This document shows, piece by piece, positions 8,570 to 17,610 of a stretch of DNA of 64,000 nt. The stretch spans positions 4,216,001 to 4,280,000 of the forward strand of contig NZ_CP030073.1 of the NCBI RefSeq assembly GCF_003261055.1. Direction: 5' to 3'. Numbering within the stretch: the stretch's first letter is position 1; each line of letters opens with the position of its first letter. The notes under the pieces are model-generated. The model was not told where the DNA came from. It ran no database searches and saw only the letters and a program-made list of their open reading frames with translations. A program made the position numbers and the translations under genes. The DNA is from Streptomyces cadmiisoli (GTDB lineage: Bacteria; Actinomycetota; Actinomycetes; Streptomycetales; Streptomycetaceae).

Positions 8570-9772
8570 TCAGTGCACCGGTTTGAGCGGCAGCAGGGCA
8601 CTGATGCGGAATCCTCCGCCGGGACGCGGTCCCGCGTCCAGGGTGCCGCCGACCATGCCGACGCGCTCGCGCATACCGATCAGGCCGTGGCCCCGGCCGT
8701 CCACGCCGCCCTCCTCGTAGAGCTCGTGCGGGGCGCCCTTGCCGTCGTCCTCGACGAGCAGTCCGAGACCGTCGTCGAAGTACACCAGCCGCACGCTCGC
8801 GCCCGCGTTGGGCCCGCCGTGCTTGCGCGTGTTGGTGAGCGCCTCCTGCACGATGCGGTACGCGGTGAGCTCGACGCCGCTCGGCAGCGGCCGGGGGGTG
8901 CCCTCGACCCGGAAGTCGACGGGCAGACCGGCGCTGCGGCACTGCTCGACCAGGTCCTCGATCTGCTCGACGTCGGGCTGCGGAACGTACTCGCCGCCCT
9001 CCCGGTGCTCGCCGGTGCGCAGGACGCCGAGCAGGCGACGCATCTCGGCGAGCGCCTGACGGCCGGTGGAGGAGATGGTCTCCAGCGCCGCTTTCGCCTG
9101 GTCGGGCGCGGAGTCGAGGACGTACGCGGCACCGTCGGCCTGGACCACCATCACCGAGACGTTGTGCGCGACCACGTCGTGCAGTTCCCGGGCGATCCGG
9201 GCCCGCTCGGCGGCGACGGCGACCTTGGACTGCGCCTCGCGCTCCTTCTCCAGCCGGGCGGCCCGCTCCTCCAGCTGCGCGAAGTACGCGCGGCGGGTGC
9301 GGATGGAGTCGCCGAGCACCCAGGCCAGGGCGAACGGCACCGTCTGGAAGACCGCCACCGCGATGTTCCCCGCGGTGCTCGCGTCGTACTCGGGCCAGCG
9401 GAGCTGGGCCAGCGGAGCGGCGCACAGCCCGCCGACGAGCGCGAGCCGGGAGGCCCAGCGGGCGCCGACCGCCGCGACGGTGTAGACGATCACCAGCAGC
9501 GCGAAGTCGGCGACCGTGGTCGCCACGTCCAGCACGAGCTGGGCCACGCCCACCACGCCGGCCAGCACGAACATCCGCTCCGGCACCCGGCGGCGCAGCG
9601 CGACGACCAGACACAGCAGCAGCATGGCCGGGACGACGAGCCACGGCTCGTCGGTCCCCGCGCCCTCCTGCTGGACCGTGCCGCCCACGACCGAGATCCC
9701 GAACAGGACAAGGGCCCAGAAGCCGTCCACCCACGTCGGGTGCCTGCGGAGGAAGTCGTAGAGGCGCTGCAC
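8570..9772 (-). CDS. Two-component sensor histidine kinase, HisKA_3 type
   Basis: 400 residues. Residues 15-155 contain about five or six hydrophobic membrane segments with no large extracellular loop, so the signal is probably sensed in or at the membrane. A coiled-coil linker (about 165-188) leads to the dimerisation/phosphoacceptor box ERARIARELHDVVAHNVSVM with His198. The HATPase domain has the N box (ALTNTRKHGG) and G boxes (VEDDGKGAP, GRGHGLIGMRERV). GTG start at 9772. In the strand of the gene, TTGACT and TACGCT lie upstream with TACGCT seven bases from the GTG, so the transcript may be leaderless, although the 21-bp spacing is long. Cotranscribed with the downstream response regulator. 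Confidence 0.95.
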   Translation of the reverse strand: MQRLYDFLRRHPTWVDGFWALVLFGISVVGGTVQQEGAGTDEPWLVVPAMLLLCLVVALRRRVPERMFVLAGVVGVAQLVLDVATTVADFALLVIVYTVAAVGARWASRLALVGGLCAAPLAQLRWPEYDASTAGNIAVAVFQTVPFALAWVLGDSIRTRRAYFAQLEERAARLEKEREAQSKVAVAAERARIARELHDVVAHNVSVMVVQADGAAYVLDSAPDQAKAALETISSTGRQALAEMRRLLGVLRTGEHREGGEYVPQPDVEQIEDLVEQCRSAGLPVDFRVEGTPRPLPSGVELTAYRIVQEALTNTRKHGGPNAGASVRLVYFDDGLGLLVEDDGKGAPHELYEEGGVDGRGHGLIGMRERVGMVGGTLDAGPRPGGGFRISALLPLKPVH

Positions 9773-9890
9773 GTAACCCAGCGTAGGGAAGCGTGATGCG
9801 TGGGGGAGTCAACCGGAGGATCGATCCGTAGCCGATACATGTACTCCGCAAGGTGGAGGTCGCGTTCCCGTGTTGCCCTAGCCTTGCCCT

Positions 9891-10886
9891 GTGACGGGCG
9901 GGACGGCGGGCGAGGAGTGGCGGGGCTGGCGGGCGGCCGCACAGGACGCGCTCTACGGTCCGGGCGGCTTCTACCGCGGGCCCGAGGGGCCCGCAGGGCA
10001 CTTCCGTACCTCCGTGCACGCGTCGCCGCTGTTCGCCGGTGCCGTGGCGCGGCTGCTGTGCCGGGTCGACGAGGCACTGGGCCGCCCGGCGGAGCTGGAC
10101 CTGGTCGACATGGCCGCCGGCCGCGGCGAGCTGGTCCTCGGCGTGCTCTCCGCACTGCCCTGCGACGTGGCCGCCCGCACCCGCGCGTACGCCGTGGAGA
10201 TCGCCGACCGCCCGCCCGGCCTCGATCACCGCGTCGAGTGGCTGGCCGAGCCCCCGGCGCACGTCACGGGCCTGCTGTTCGCCAACGAGTGGCTGGACAA
10301 CGTACCGGTGGACGTCGTGGAGGTGGACCCCGCCGGCGTCCCGCGGCTGGTCCTGGTGCGGCCGGACGGGACCGAGCGGCTCGGCGAGCCGGTCTCCGGG
10401 GCGCAGGCGAGCTGGCTGGCCCGCTGGTGGCCGCTGCCGTCCGAGGAGGGTGCGCGGGCCGAGATCGGCCTGCCCCGGGACACGGCCTGGGCAGCGGTCC
10501 TCGACGGCGTCGACCGGGGACTGGCCGTCGCCGTCGACTACACGCACACGACGGACACCCGGCCCTCGTTCGGGACGCTCACGGGTTACCGCGAGGGGCG
10601 CGCGACGGCGCCCGTTCCGGACGGGTCGTGCGACATCACGGCGCACGTCGCGCTGGACGCGTGCGCGGTGGCCCCGGCCCGGGTGCTGACCCAGCGGGAG
10701 GCACTGCGTGCCCTGGGCGTCACGGGCGCCCGCCCCCCGCTGGCGCTCGCGTCCACCGACCCGGCGGCCTATGTACACGCCCTCGCGAGTGCCGGACAGG
10801 CCGCGGAGCTCACCGCGGCGGGCGGCCTGGGCGACTTCGGATGGCTGCTCCAGCCGGTCGGGATCCCCGACCCGCTCACCGGCTGA
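9891..10886 (+). CDS. MidA/NDUFAF7-family SAM-dependent methyltransferase (DUF185)
   Basis: 331 residues. The N-terminus ([29 protein letters not shown]) and the SAM-binding segment [16 protein letters not shown] match the MidA/NDUFAF7 family; [16 protein letters not shown] is the family's catalytic-region signature, and [22 protein letters not shown] follows. In mitochondria NDUFAF7 dimethylates an arginine of the NDUFS2 subunit of complex I. Here the gene is convergent, 16 bp apart, with a gene for the bacterial NDUFS2 homologue NuoD. A TAGCCT -10 element ends six bases before the GTG start, so the mRNA is probably leaderless. The NuoD substrate is an inference from family and context. Confidence 0.88.
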   Translation: MTGGTAGEEWRGWRAAAQDALYGPGGFYRGPEGPAGHFRTSVHASPLFAGAVARLLCRVDEALGRPAELDLVDMAAGRGELVLGVLSALPCDVAARTRAYAVEIADRPPGLDHRVEWLAEPPAHVTGLLFANEWLDNVPVDVVEVDPAGVPRLVLVRPDGTERLGEPVSGAQASWLARWWPLPSEEGARAEIGLPRDTAWAAVLDGVDRGLAVAVDYTHTTDTRPSFGTLTGYREGRATAPVPDGSCDITAHVALDACAVAPARVLTQREALRALGVTGARPPLALASTDPAAYVHALASAGQAAELTAAGGLGDFGWLLQPVGIPDPLTG

Positions 10887-10902
10887 CCCGGCCCCCGCGG
10901 CG

Positions 10903-12054
10903 CTACTTGTCGATGTCTCCCACCACGAAGAACATCGACCCCAGAATCGCCACCATGTCCGCCACCAGCGTGCCCGGCAGCAGCTCGGTCAGCACCTGGA
11001 CGTTGTTGTAGGACGCCGAGCGCAGCTTGAGCCGGTACGGCGTCTTCTCACCCTTGCTGACGAGGTAGTAGCCGTTGATGCCGAGCGGGTTCTCGGTCCA
11101 CGCGTACGTGTGCCCCTCGGGCGCCTTGAGGACCTTGGGGAGCCGCTGGTTGACGGGACCGGGCGGCAGCTCCGCGAGCCGGTCCAGGCACGCGTCGGCG
11201 AGGTCGAGCGCGTTGTGCGTCTGCTCCAGGAGGCACTCGAAGCGGGCGAGGCAGTCGCCCTCCTGCCGGGTGACCACCTTCAGCGTGTCCTGCAACTCCG
11301 GATAGGCCAGGTACGGCTCGTCGCGGCGCAGGTCGAAGTCGACGCCCGAGGCGCGCGCGATCGGCCCGCTCACCCCGTAGGAGTGCACGGCTTCCGGCGT
11401 GAGTCTGCCCACGTCCCGCGTACGCCCCCGGAAGATCTCGTTGCCGAGGACCAGGTCGTCGAAGACGTCCGTACGGGAGCGCACGGCGGCGACCGCGGCA
11501 CGCGCGCGTGCGGTCCAGCCGGCCGGCAGGTCCTCCTTGAGGCCGCCGACGCGGTTGAACATGTAGTGCATACGCCCGCCGGAGACCTCCTCCATGACGT
11601 TCTGGAGGACCTCGCGCTCCCGGAACGCGTAGAAGACGGGCGTGATGCCGCCGAGCTCCAGCGGATACGAGCCGAGGAACATCAGATGGTTCAGCACCCG
11701 GTTCAGCTCCGCGAGCAGGGTGCGCGTCCACACCCCCCGCTCGGGCACCTCCATGCCGAGCATCCGCTCCACCGCGAGGACCACACCCAGCTCGTTCGAG
11801 AAGGCCGACAGCCAGTCGTGGCGGTTGGCCAGCATGATGATCTGGCGGTAGTCGCGCGCCTCGAAGAGTTTCTCCGCGCCGCGGTGCATGTAGCCGATCA
11901 CCGGCTCCGCGCTGGTGATGCGCTCGCCGTCCAGCAGCAGCCGCAGGCGCAGCACCCCGTGCGTGGACGGGTGCTGCGGGCCGATGTTGAGCACCATGTC
12001 GGTGCTCTCCGCGGCGCCACCGATACCGACCATGGTCTCCGTCGTGGGAGTCAT
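10903..12054 (-). CDS. nuoD: Orphan NADH-quinone oxidoreductase subunit D (49-kDa subunit homologue)
   Basis: 383 residues, complete for the NuoD family: [17 protein letters not shown] near the N-terminus (quinone-site histidines), [48 protein letters not shown] and a C-terminal [25 protein letters not shown]. It lacks the paired CxxC motifs of NiFe hydrogenase large subunits, so it is a complex I-type protein. No other nuo gene is nearby; Streptomyces carry a full nuo operon elsewhere, so this is a paralogue or accessory copy. ATG 12054 is preceded by GGGGAGA. It stands only 31 bp from the divergent PH-domain gene, sharing one short promoter region. Confidence 0.95.
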   Translation of the reverse strand: MTPTTETMVGIGGAAESTDMVLNIGPQHPSTHGVLRLRLLLDGERITSAEPVIGYMHRGAEKLFEARDYRQIIMLANRHDWLSAFSNELGVVLAVERMLGMEVPERGVWTRTLLAELNRVLNHLMFLGSYPLELGGITPVFYAFREREVLQNVMEEVSGGRMHYMFNRVGGLKEDLPAGWTARARAAVAAVRSRTDVFDDLVLGNEIFRGRTRDVGRLTPEAVHSYGVSGPIARASGVDFDLRRDEPYLAYPELQDTLKVVTRQEGDCLARFECLLEQTHNALDLADACLDRLAELPPGPVNQRLPKVLKAPEGHTYAWTENPLGINGYYLVSKGEKTPYRLKLRSASYNNVQVLTELLPGTLVADMVAILGSMFFVVGDIDK

Positions 12055-12073
12055 GGACCCAGTCTCCCCTACG

Positions 12074-12085
12074 TAGGCTGGCCGT
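12074..12085 (+). promoter_or_regulatory. Leaderless -10 element of the PH-domain gene pair
   Basis: TAGGCT at 12074-12079 is followed by exactly six bases and then ATG 12086. That spacing puts transcription start at or next to the start codon. No ribosome-binding sequence exists in the gap, supporting leaderless translation. Confidence 0.55.
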
Positions 12086-12589
12086 ATGGAGACGGGGAGC
12101 CCGCAGGGCGGCGCGACGGTGGAGAACGAGCCGGTGTGGACCGCCCTGCCACCGGGCCTGCTGCGCATGCGACGGATGCTGTTGGTGGTGTGGCTGGGCC
12201 TTGCCGCCCTGGCCGCGGGGCTGGTGCCGGGGCTGCTGGCCGGTCCCGGCTGGGCGGCGTTCGCGCTGCTGCCGCTGGCGCTGATGGTGTGGGGATGGGA
12301 TCTGATCGGCCGCAACTGGCGCTCCTGGCGGTACGCCGAGCGCGCCGACGACCTGCTGATCAGCCGGGGCGTGCTGTGGCGCGCGGTGACGGTGGTGCCG
12401 TACGGGCGGATGCAGCTGGTCGAGGTCACCTCGGGGCCCGTCGAGCGGCACTTCGGGCTGGCCAGCGTGCAGCTGCACACGGCGGCCGCCGCGACCGACG
12501 CGACCATCCCGGGCCTGGACCCCGCCGAGGCGGAGCGGCTGCGGGACCGGCTCACCGAGCTGGGCGAGGCCCGATCGGCGGGGCTGTGA
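12086..12589 (+). CDS. PH-domain membrane protein (YdbS-like, bPH2)
   Basis: 167 residues. Two adjacent membrane helices (about 31-50 and 53-70) are followed by a bacterial PH domain: [53 protein letters not shown]. This order is that of Bacillus YdbS and its relatives, which are always paired with a longer multi-PH protein; function in that family is unclear, with links to membrane stress. The stop overlaps the GTG of the next gene (GTGA), so the two are cotranslated, as YdbS and YdbT are. Confidence 0.85.
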   Translation: METGSPQGGATVENEPVWTALPPGLLRMRRMLLVVWLGLAALAAGLVPGLLAGPGWAAFALLPLALMVWGWDLIGRNWRSWRYAERADDLLISRGVLWRAVTVVPYGRMQLVEVTSGPVERHFGLASVQLHTAAAATDATIPGLDPAEAERLRDRLTELGEARSAGL

Positions 12590-13920
12590 CCACCCCGGGC
12601 ACCGACGACGCCGTCCGGTCCGGCCCGCCCGTGACCGAGCGGCGGCTGCATCCCGTGACACCGCTGCGGCGAGCCTGGGCGCCGGTCGCCGTGCTCATCG
12701 GATGGGCCCTGCACGACCCCGACGGCGCGCAGCGCCAGCTGACCCGGCTGACGACGACCACCCTGCTGACAGCCCTCGGCGTGCTCATACCGGCCGCCGC
12801 GCTCTACGGCTTCCTCAGCTGGTGGTTCACCCACTTCGCGGTGACGGAGACCGAACTGCGGATCCGCACCGGCCTGTTGTTCCGGCGCACCGCGCACATC
12901 CGGCTGGAACGGATCCAGGCCGTCGACGTCACCCAGCCGCTGCTCGCGCGCGTGGCGGGGGTCGCGAAACTCAGACTCGACGTCATAGGGGCCGACAAGA
13001 AGGACGAACTCGCCTTCCTCGGCGAGTCGGAGGCGCGGGCGCTGCGCGCCGAACTGCTCGCGCGTGCCGCCGGCTTCGCTCCCGAGACCGCGCGCGAGGT
13101 CGGCGAGGCACCGTCGCGCCGCCTGGTGAACGTCCCCCCGCGGGTACTGGCCGTCTCCCTGCTGCTGACCGGCGCGACCTGGGGCACGCTGATCGCCGCG
13201 CTCGTCGTACCGCTCGTGCTGTGGCTGTTCACCCACAACCTGTGGACGGTCCTGGCGACCGCCGTGCCGCTGATCGGCGCGGCCGGCGCGAGCAGCGTGG
13301 GCCGGTTCGTCACCGAGTACGACTGGACGGTCGCCGAGTCCCCCGACGGGCTGCGCATCGACCGGGGGCTCCTCGACCGCGCCCACGAGACGGTTCCGCC
13401 GGGACGGGTCCAGACCGTACGCATCGTGGAACCGCTGCTGTGGCGGCGGCGCGGCTGGGTGCGGGTGGAACTGGACGTGGCCGGCTCGTCCAACTCGGTG
13501 CTGCTGCCGGTCGCCCCGCGCGAGGTGGCCGTATCGGTCGTCACACGCGTGCTGCCGGGGGTGACCGTGCCGGTCCCGGCGTCGATGTCGCCGTCCCCGC
13601 GGCGGGCGGCCCGGTGTGTGCCCGTGTGGTGGCGGGGTTACGGCTTGACCGTCACCGACGCCGTGTTCGCGGCCCGGCACGGGCTCCTGCGGCACACCCT
13701 GGCCCTCGTACCGCACGCCAAGGTGCAGAGCGTACGGCTCACCCAAGGGCCCTGGATGCGGCTCTGGAAGGTCGCGGACGTCCATGTGGACAACGGCGCG
13801 GGCAAGGCCGTCACCGCCCGGCTGCGGGACGCCCAGGAGGCGGCGGAACTGCTGCGGGCGCAGGCCGAGAGGTCACGGACGGGGCGCAAGGGGGCGCTGC
13901 CGGACCGCTGGATGGCGTGA
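12586..13920 (+). CDS. PH-domain membrane protein (YdbT-like, three bPH2 domains)
   Basis: 444 residues. Four hydrophobic segments occur in two pairs (about 58-80 and 185-235). Three PH-type modules are visible: [32 protein letters not shown], then [19 protein letters not shown] with [14 protein letters not shown], then [39 protein letters not shown]. The repeated pattern 'P-x-x-x-V-Q-x-V-R' marks each. GTG start overlaps the stop of the smaller partner. The pair probably forms a membrane complex; no enzymatic motif is seen. Its C-terminal tail is basic and ends LPDRWMA. Confidence 0.88.
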   Translation: MTTPGTDDAVRSGPPVTERRLHPVTPLRRAWAPVAVLIGWALHDPDGAQRQLTRLTTTTLLTALGVLIPAAALYGFLSWWFTHFAVTETELRIRTGLLFRRTAHIRLERIQAVDVTQPLLARVAGVAKLRLDVIGADKKDELAFLGESEARALRAELLARAAGFAPETAREVGEAPSRRLVNVPPRVLAVSLLLTGATWGTLIAALVVPLVLWLFTHNLWTVLATAVPLIGAAGASSVGRFVTEYDWTVAESPDGLRIDRGLLDRAHETVPPGRVQTVRIVEPLLWRRRGWVRVELDVAGSSNSVLLPVAPREVAVSVVTRVLPGVTVPVPASMSPSPRRAARCVPVWWRGYGLTVTDAVFAARHGLLRHTLALVPHAKVQSVRLTQGPWMRLWKVADVHVDNGAGKAVTARLRDAQEAAELLRAQAERSRTGRKGALPDRWMA

Positions 13921-13929
13921 CGCCGGACC

Positions 13930-13956
13930 GGGCACGGCATGCGGAACGCCGTGCCC
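13930..13956 (+). terminator. Hairpin after the PH-domain operon
   Basis: GGGCACGGC and GCCGTGCCC form a perfect 9-bp stem with a 9-base loop, 9 bases past the stop codon. A second partial copy of the stem (GGGCACGGCG) follows about 10 bases later and may give an alternative fold. Confidence 0.6.
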
Positions 13957-14037
13957 CGCGTGCGGCGCCGGGCACGGCGTTCTCCGAAACGATGTCCGGC
14001 ACGGGCCTCGAACGGCCCGTGAACCGGAGGGCGGTGC

Positions 14038-15678
14038 TCAGGAGACGGCGCTGCGCAGTCCCTGCATGTCGATGTGCTCCGTCTCGTCGTGCTCCGTCAG
14101 GTCGATCACCTGGCCGACGCCGCGCGACTGGGCGTTCGCGGGCTTGAACTCGGCTTCGGCCTCGGCCTTGTGCAGGTCGAGCGCCTCCTGGCCGACGACG
14201 TCGGCGAGGTCCTGGTTCTGCACGGACTCCAGCGCGGCGGACGTGTCGGTCTTCGACCCGAAGAAGTCGAACCCGCCCTCGGTCACGGGCCGTCGCACCG
14301 GAGCGGAGGCCGGTGCGACGGCCACCGCGGTCGGCACGGTGAAGTGACCCGACGGCCGCTGCACGGGCGCGGCTGCTCTGGCCGCGGCCGGCACGGGCCG
14401 CACGGGCTGCACCGGGGAGTGGGCTGCGGTGTCGTCCACCCGGGACGGGGCGGCCGTGGGGGCGGCGGCCGCGTGCTCGTGCCCGTCGACCGCCCCGGAA
14501 TCCCCCGGCGCCTCGTCCTCCAGCGCGGACTCCGCGCCGCCGGCCCGCTCGGCACCGGCGGTCACCGGCTCCTTGGGGGCCGCCGCGTCGTCGGCCCGCT
14601 CCTCGGCGGACGGCGCCTTGGACGCCGACTTGGCGGCCGGGTTGACGGCCGACTCCTTGGCAGCCGGTTCCTCGGCAGCGGGCTCCTCGGAGACCGACTC
14701 CTGGGAGGCCGGTTCCTGCTCGGACCCTTCCTCGGCGGACGGCTCCCGGTCGGACCCTTCGTCGTCGGACCCTTCGCCCTCGGACGGCTCCTCGTCGGAC
14801 GGCTCCTGGTCGGCGTCCAGCCGGCCCAGTGCCGTGCTCGCCCGCAGGAACAGCCGGGAACCCTCCGGGGAGAACAGGCCGGAAGTCGACCCCTTCACCT
14901 CGTCGGCCGCGTCGGACTCGGCACCCTCTTCCGCGCTTTCCTCAGCGTCTTCACCGCTTCGGGCGTTACCGCCGGCTTCTCCGGCTTCGCCCGTTTCACC
15001 GGATCCCGTGTCACCCGCATCGTCGCCGTCGCCGTTCTCTACGGTCTCGGCAGTGTCGGCGTTCTCAGCGGCCTCGGCGCTCTCGGCACTGTGGTCGTCG
15101 CCGCCGTCGCGGGCGTCGTCGTCCCTCTCGATGGCGTCGCTGTCGATGGCGTCGCCGTCGGCCGGGGCTGCCACGGCCTCGACCCCGCCCGTCGGCCCGG
15201 GCGGCAGCGCGGGCGCGGGAGTTGCGGCCTCTATCTCCAGCAGTCGCCGGCCCTCCAGCGCGGTCGCCCGCTCGGCCTCCGCGGTGGCGTACCGACGCAG
15301 CAGCGCCGCGTGTTCGTTGCGCAGCCCCGCCAACTCGGTGCGCTTCGCCCGCAGCCGCTGCTCCAGTTTGACGCGCAGCTCGCGCGACTCCTCCAGATCG
15401 GTCTCCAGTTCGGCGACGCGTTCCTCGTGCCGCCACTCGTCGCTCGCACGCGCGCGCGTGAGATCGGCGACCTGCTTGCCCGCCTGGCTGTCCCAGCGGC
15501 GCATGACAAAAGCGCCGGCGACCGCCGTGAGCGCGGCGGCAGCCGCGAGAACGCGGAGCACGACCGGCTCCGTGAGCACCCAGGGGCCGAGTGCGCAGAC
15601 TAGGGAGACGCCTGCGATCGCCGACGGGGGGAGCATCCTGTGCAAGGGCGGTGAATGGCGATGACGTCCACGTGGCAT
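14038..15678 (-). CDS. Acidic, low-complexity membrane-anchored coiled-coil protein
   Basis: 546 residues of no recognised enzyme family. Two hydrophobic segments near the N-terminus (about 18-34 and 40-60) anchor it. Residues ~65-155 are a long Arg/Glu/Leu heptad region (ADLTRARASDEWRHEERVAE, ELETDLEESRELRVKLEQRL) that predicts a coiled coil. Residues ~165-430 are extremely rich in Glu, Asp, Ser and Ala with imperfect repeats of the type SDEEPSEGE and EEPAAEEPAAKESA. A short ordered C-terminus includes GGFDFFGSKTDTSAALESVQNQDLADVVGQEALDL-like sequence. ATG 15678 gives the natural basic leader MPRGRHRHSPP. Likely a structural or scaffold protein at the membrane; function unknown. It is divergent from the lysyl-lipid synthase-like gene. 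Confidence 0.75.
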   Translation of the reverse strand: MPRGRHRHSPPLHRMLPPSAIAGVSLVCALGPWVLTEPVVLRVLAAAAALTAVAGAFVMRRWDSQAGKQVADLTRARASDEWRHEERVAELETDLEESRELRVKLEQRLRAKRTELAGLRNEHAALLRRYATAEAERATALEGRRLLEIEAATPAPALPPGPTGGVEAVAAPADGDAIDSDAIERDDDARDGGDDHSAESAEAAENADTAETVENGDGDDAGDTGSGETGEAGEAGGNARSGEDAEESAEEGAESDAADEVKGSTSGLFSPEGSRLFLRASTALGRLDADQEPSDEEPSEGEGSDDEGSDREPSAEEGSEQEPASQESVSEEPAAEEPAAKESAVNPAAKSASKAPSAEERADDAAAPKEPVTAGAERAGGAESALEDEAPGDSGAVDGHEHAAAAPTAAPSRVDDTAAHSPVQPVRPVPAAARAAAPVQRPSGHFTVPTAVAVAPASAPVRRPVTEGGFDFFGSKTDTSAALESVQNQDLADVVGQEALDLHKAEAEAEFKPANAQSRGVGQVIDLTEHDETEHIDMQGLRSAVS

Positions 15679-15951
15679 GGCCAGAAACTTACCGCGCGTA
15701 GGCGAATCTTGGTGCCCCGGGCGGTAAAAACACAGCCACTCGGAAACATTCCCTGAGCATCGGACGCCGGCGATACGGGAGTTCACGGAGATCACCCAGA
15801 TCACCGGGATCCCTTTTCCCCGGACTTTTGAATCGCCTTTGGGGATCGGGAGTGAACCTGCCCCCGAATCCCGCCGTCCTAGAGGGCGCAATGTCGCCGG
15901 ATGCCCGAATCGGCACCGGTTTCAAGATCTCTTGCGGAGCGACGGGATGCG

Positions 15952-17478
15952 ATGTCTGTCAAGGAAGAGGGGGAAAGGACACCGCGTCTGCTGCGGGTTC
16001 CACGCCCTGAGGCCGTTCCCGTCCTCATCGCGGGGGCGTGCGCCCTCAGCGGCCTCCTGAACATCGCCACGGGCGTCCTTCCGCGCTTCGGGCACCTCCG
16101 TGTGCGCGCCCTCGCGGAAGTACTGCCCGGCGCACTCGGCCCGTTCGCGGCCGCGCTCCCGCTCGGCACGGGGGTGCTGTTGCTGCTCCTCGCCCCCGCG
16201 CTGCGACGGGGCGAGCGCCGGGCCCGGCGGGCGGTGGTCGCGCTGCTGCCGGTCGGCGCGGTCGCCCAGTTCGCGTACGGGCCGTTCCTCGTCGGTGTCG
16301 TCGTACCGCTCGCGCTGCTGGCGCCGCTGCTGCGCCATCGCGACCGGTTCACGGTCCTGCCCGAGCCGAGCGGCCGGTGGCGCGCGCTCGCCAACTTCGT
16401 ACTGATGGGCGCCGGTTCGCTCACCCTCGGGCTGATCGTCGTCGGCGCGCGTTCCCGTGCCGTGATCGGCGACCCGTCCCTGGCCGACCGCATCACCCAT
16501 GTCCTGCTCGGGCTGTTCGGCTTCGACGGCCCGGTCCGGTACCGCGGCGACACGTCCTGGAACGTCGCCGTGTCCCTCGGCACGCTCGGTCTGATCACCG
16601 CCCTCACCACGGCCCGTCTCGCCCTGCGCCCCGCGCGCCCGGCCGCCCGGCTGACACGGGACGACGAGGCACGACTGCGCGCACTGCTGGACCGGCACGG
16701 CGCCGCCCGCGACCCGCTCGGCCGCTTCACCCCGCGCCGCGGGAGGGCCGTGGTCTTCTCCCCCAGCGGCAGGGCGGCCGTGATCTACCGCGTGGTGTCC
16801 GGGGTGATGCTCGCCGACGGCGATCCGCTCGGCGACGTGGACGCCTGGCCGGGCGCCATCGAACGCTTCATGGACGAGGCACGCGCGCGCCAGTGGACCC
16901 CGGCCGTCACGGGGTGCTCCGAACAGGGCGGCCGGGTGTGGACCCGCGAGACCGGCCTGGACGTCCTCGGACCGGGCGACGAGGTGGTGACGGACACGGA
17001 TTTCTCCCTGCCCGGCCGCGCACTGCGCGCCGTGCGCCGTGCGGTCCGGGGCGCCCTGAGCCGGACGGTCGGCAGCACCGTGGGCCGGGTGGCCGGCAGA
17101 CCCGTACGCCGGACCTGGGGGAGCGCCGTGCGCCGGACGGTGGGCAGCGCCCTGCGCCGGGCGCTCGGGCGCATCGGTTGCGTGGCTTACACGAATTGCT
17201 CGGATTGCTCGGATTGCTCGGATTCCGTGGGTCACGGTGATTGCGCCATCCGCGTCCCACACGCCCGTGAACCCCGAAAGAGCGGGCCGGGGCTGATCCG
17301 CCGCTCCGCCGACCGTCCCGTCTCCGGCGACCGGCCGCGTACCGGCTTCGCCGCCCTGCGGGCCGAGGGCCTCCTCCGCCTCGGCCGCGCGTTCCCGCGC
17401 CCCACGATCCACCACCCGGCCGCCGCGCCCTGCCCCCGCGCGCCCGCCCGCGCGGGGCGCGACATGCGCGCGGCCTGA
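15952..17478 (+). CDS. Lysyl-phospholipid synthase-like protein with degenerate C-terminus, probable non-functional
   Basis: 508 residues. The N-terminal half has five or six membrane helices (about 22-180), and from about 225 a DUF2156 domain begins: RLTRDDEARLRALLDRHGA, GRAVVFSPSGRAAVIYRVVSGVMLADGDPLGD, FMDEARARQWTPAVTGC. This is the MprF/LysX-type domain that transfers lysine from tRNA to phosphatidylglycerol. After TDTDFSLPGRALRAVRRAV (about residue 365) the family sequence stops. It is replaced by degenerate Arg/Val/Gly repeats, a 9-bp minisatellite encoding Cys-Ser-Asp three times, and an Arg/Pro tail. The second half of the catalytic GNAT fold is missing and no other frame supplies it. 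ATG 15952 chosen; it follows a weak GGGA. Likely a decaying gene or one reduced to a flippase-like membrane part. Confidence 0.7.
   Translation: MSVKEEGERTPRLLRVPRPEAVPVLIAGACALSGLLNIATGVLPRFGHLRVRALAEVLPGALGPFAAALPLGTGVLLLLLAPALRRGERRARRAVVALLPVGAVAQFAYGPFLVGVVVPLALLAPLLRHRDRFTVLPEPSGRWRALANFVLMGAGSLTLGLIVVGARSRAVIGDPSLADRITHVLLGLFGFDGPVRYRGDTSWNVAVSLGTLGLITALTTARLALRPARPAARLTRDDEARLRALLDRHGAARDPLGRFTPRRGRAVVFSPSGRAAVIYRVVSGVMLADGDPLGDVDAWPGAIERFMDEARARQWTPAVTGCSEQGGRVWTRETGLDVLGPGDEVVTDTDFSLPGRALRAVRRAVRGALSRTVGSTVGRVAGRPVRRTWGSAVRRTVGSALRRALGRIGCVAYTNCSDCSDCSDSVGHGDCAIRVPHAREPRKSGPGLIRRSADRPVSGDRPRTGFAALRAEGLLRLGRAFPRPTIHHPAAAPCPRAPARAGRDMRAA
17195..17230 (+). repeat. 9-bp tandem repeat in the degenerate lysyl-lipid synthase gene
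   Basis: Three exact copies of ATTGCTCGG followed by one altered copy (ATTCCGTGG). In the reading frame they encode repeated Asp-Cys-Ser. Base composition here is clearly lower in GC than in flanking coding DNA. Confidence 0.9.
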
Positions 17479-17564
17479 CCGGACAGGCCCGAGCGGAGGC
17501 CCCAACCCCCTCCAGCCCCTCGGGGCGTCCGCTCGGGCCGCTCCACCCGGCACGGAACACCGTC

Positions 17565-17598
17565 GGCCCACATGAAGAAGCCCCACCCACCGTGGGCC
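17565..17598. promoter_or_regulatory. Inverted repeat in front of folP
   Basis: GGCCCAC and GTGGGCC (7 bp each, 20-base spacer) flank the -35 region of folP; the right arm ends one base before the TACGCT -10 element (17599-17604). ATG 17611 follows six bases later, so the fol transcript is probably leaderless. The repeat could be an operator or the terminator of the preceding gene. Confidence 0.45.
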
Positions 17599-17610
17599 TA
17601 CGCTGAACAT

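Noticed and set aside
10708..12585. Plus-strand frame continuous with the large PH-domain protein
   Set aside because: It lies opposite nuoD and over the small PH gene in another frame. The true gene starts at GTG 12586, overlapping the previous stop.
17043..17478. Frameshift as the cause of the abnormal end of the lipid-synthase-like protein
   Set aside because: Neither of the other two plus frames carries the missing catalytic half, so replacement or deletion with repeat growth fits better.
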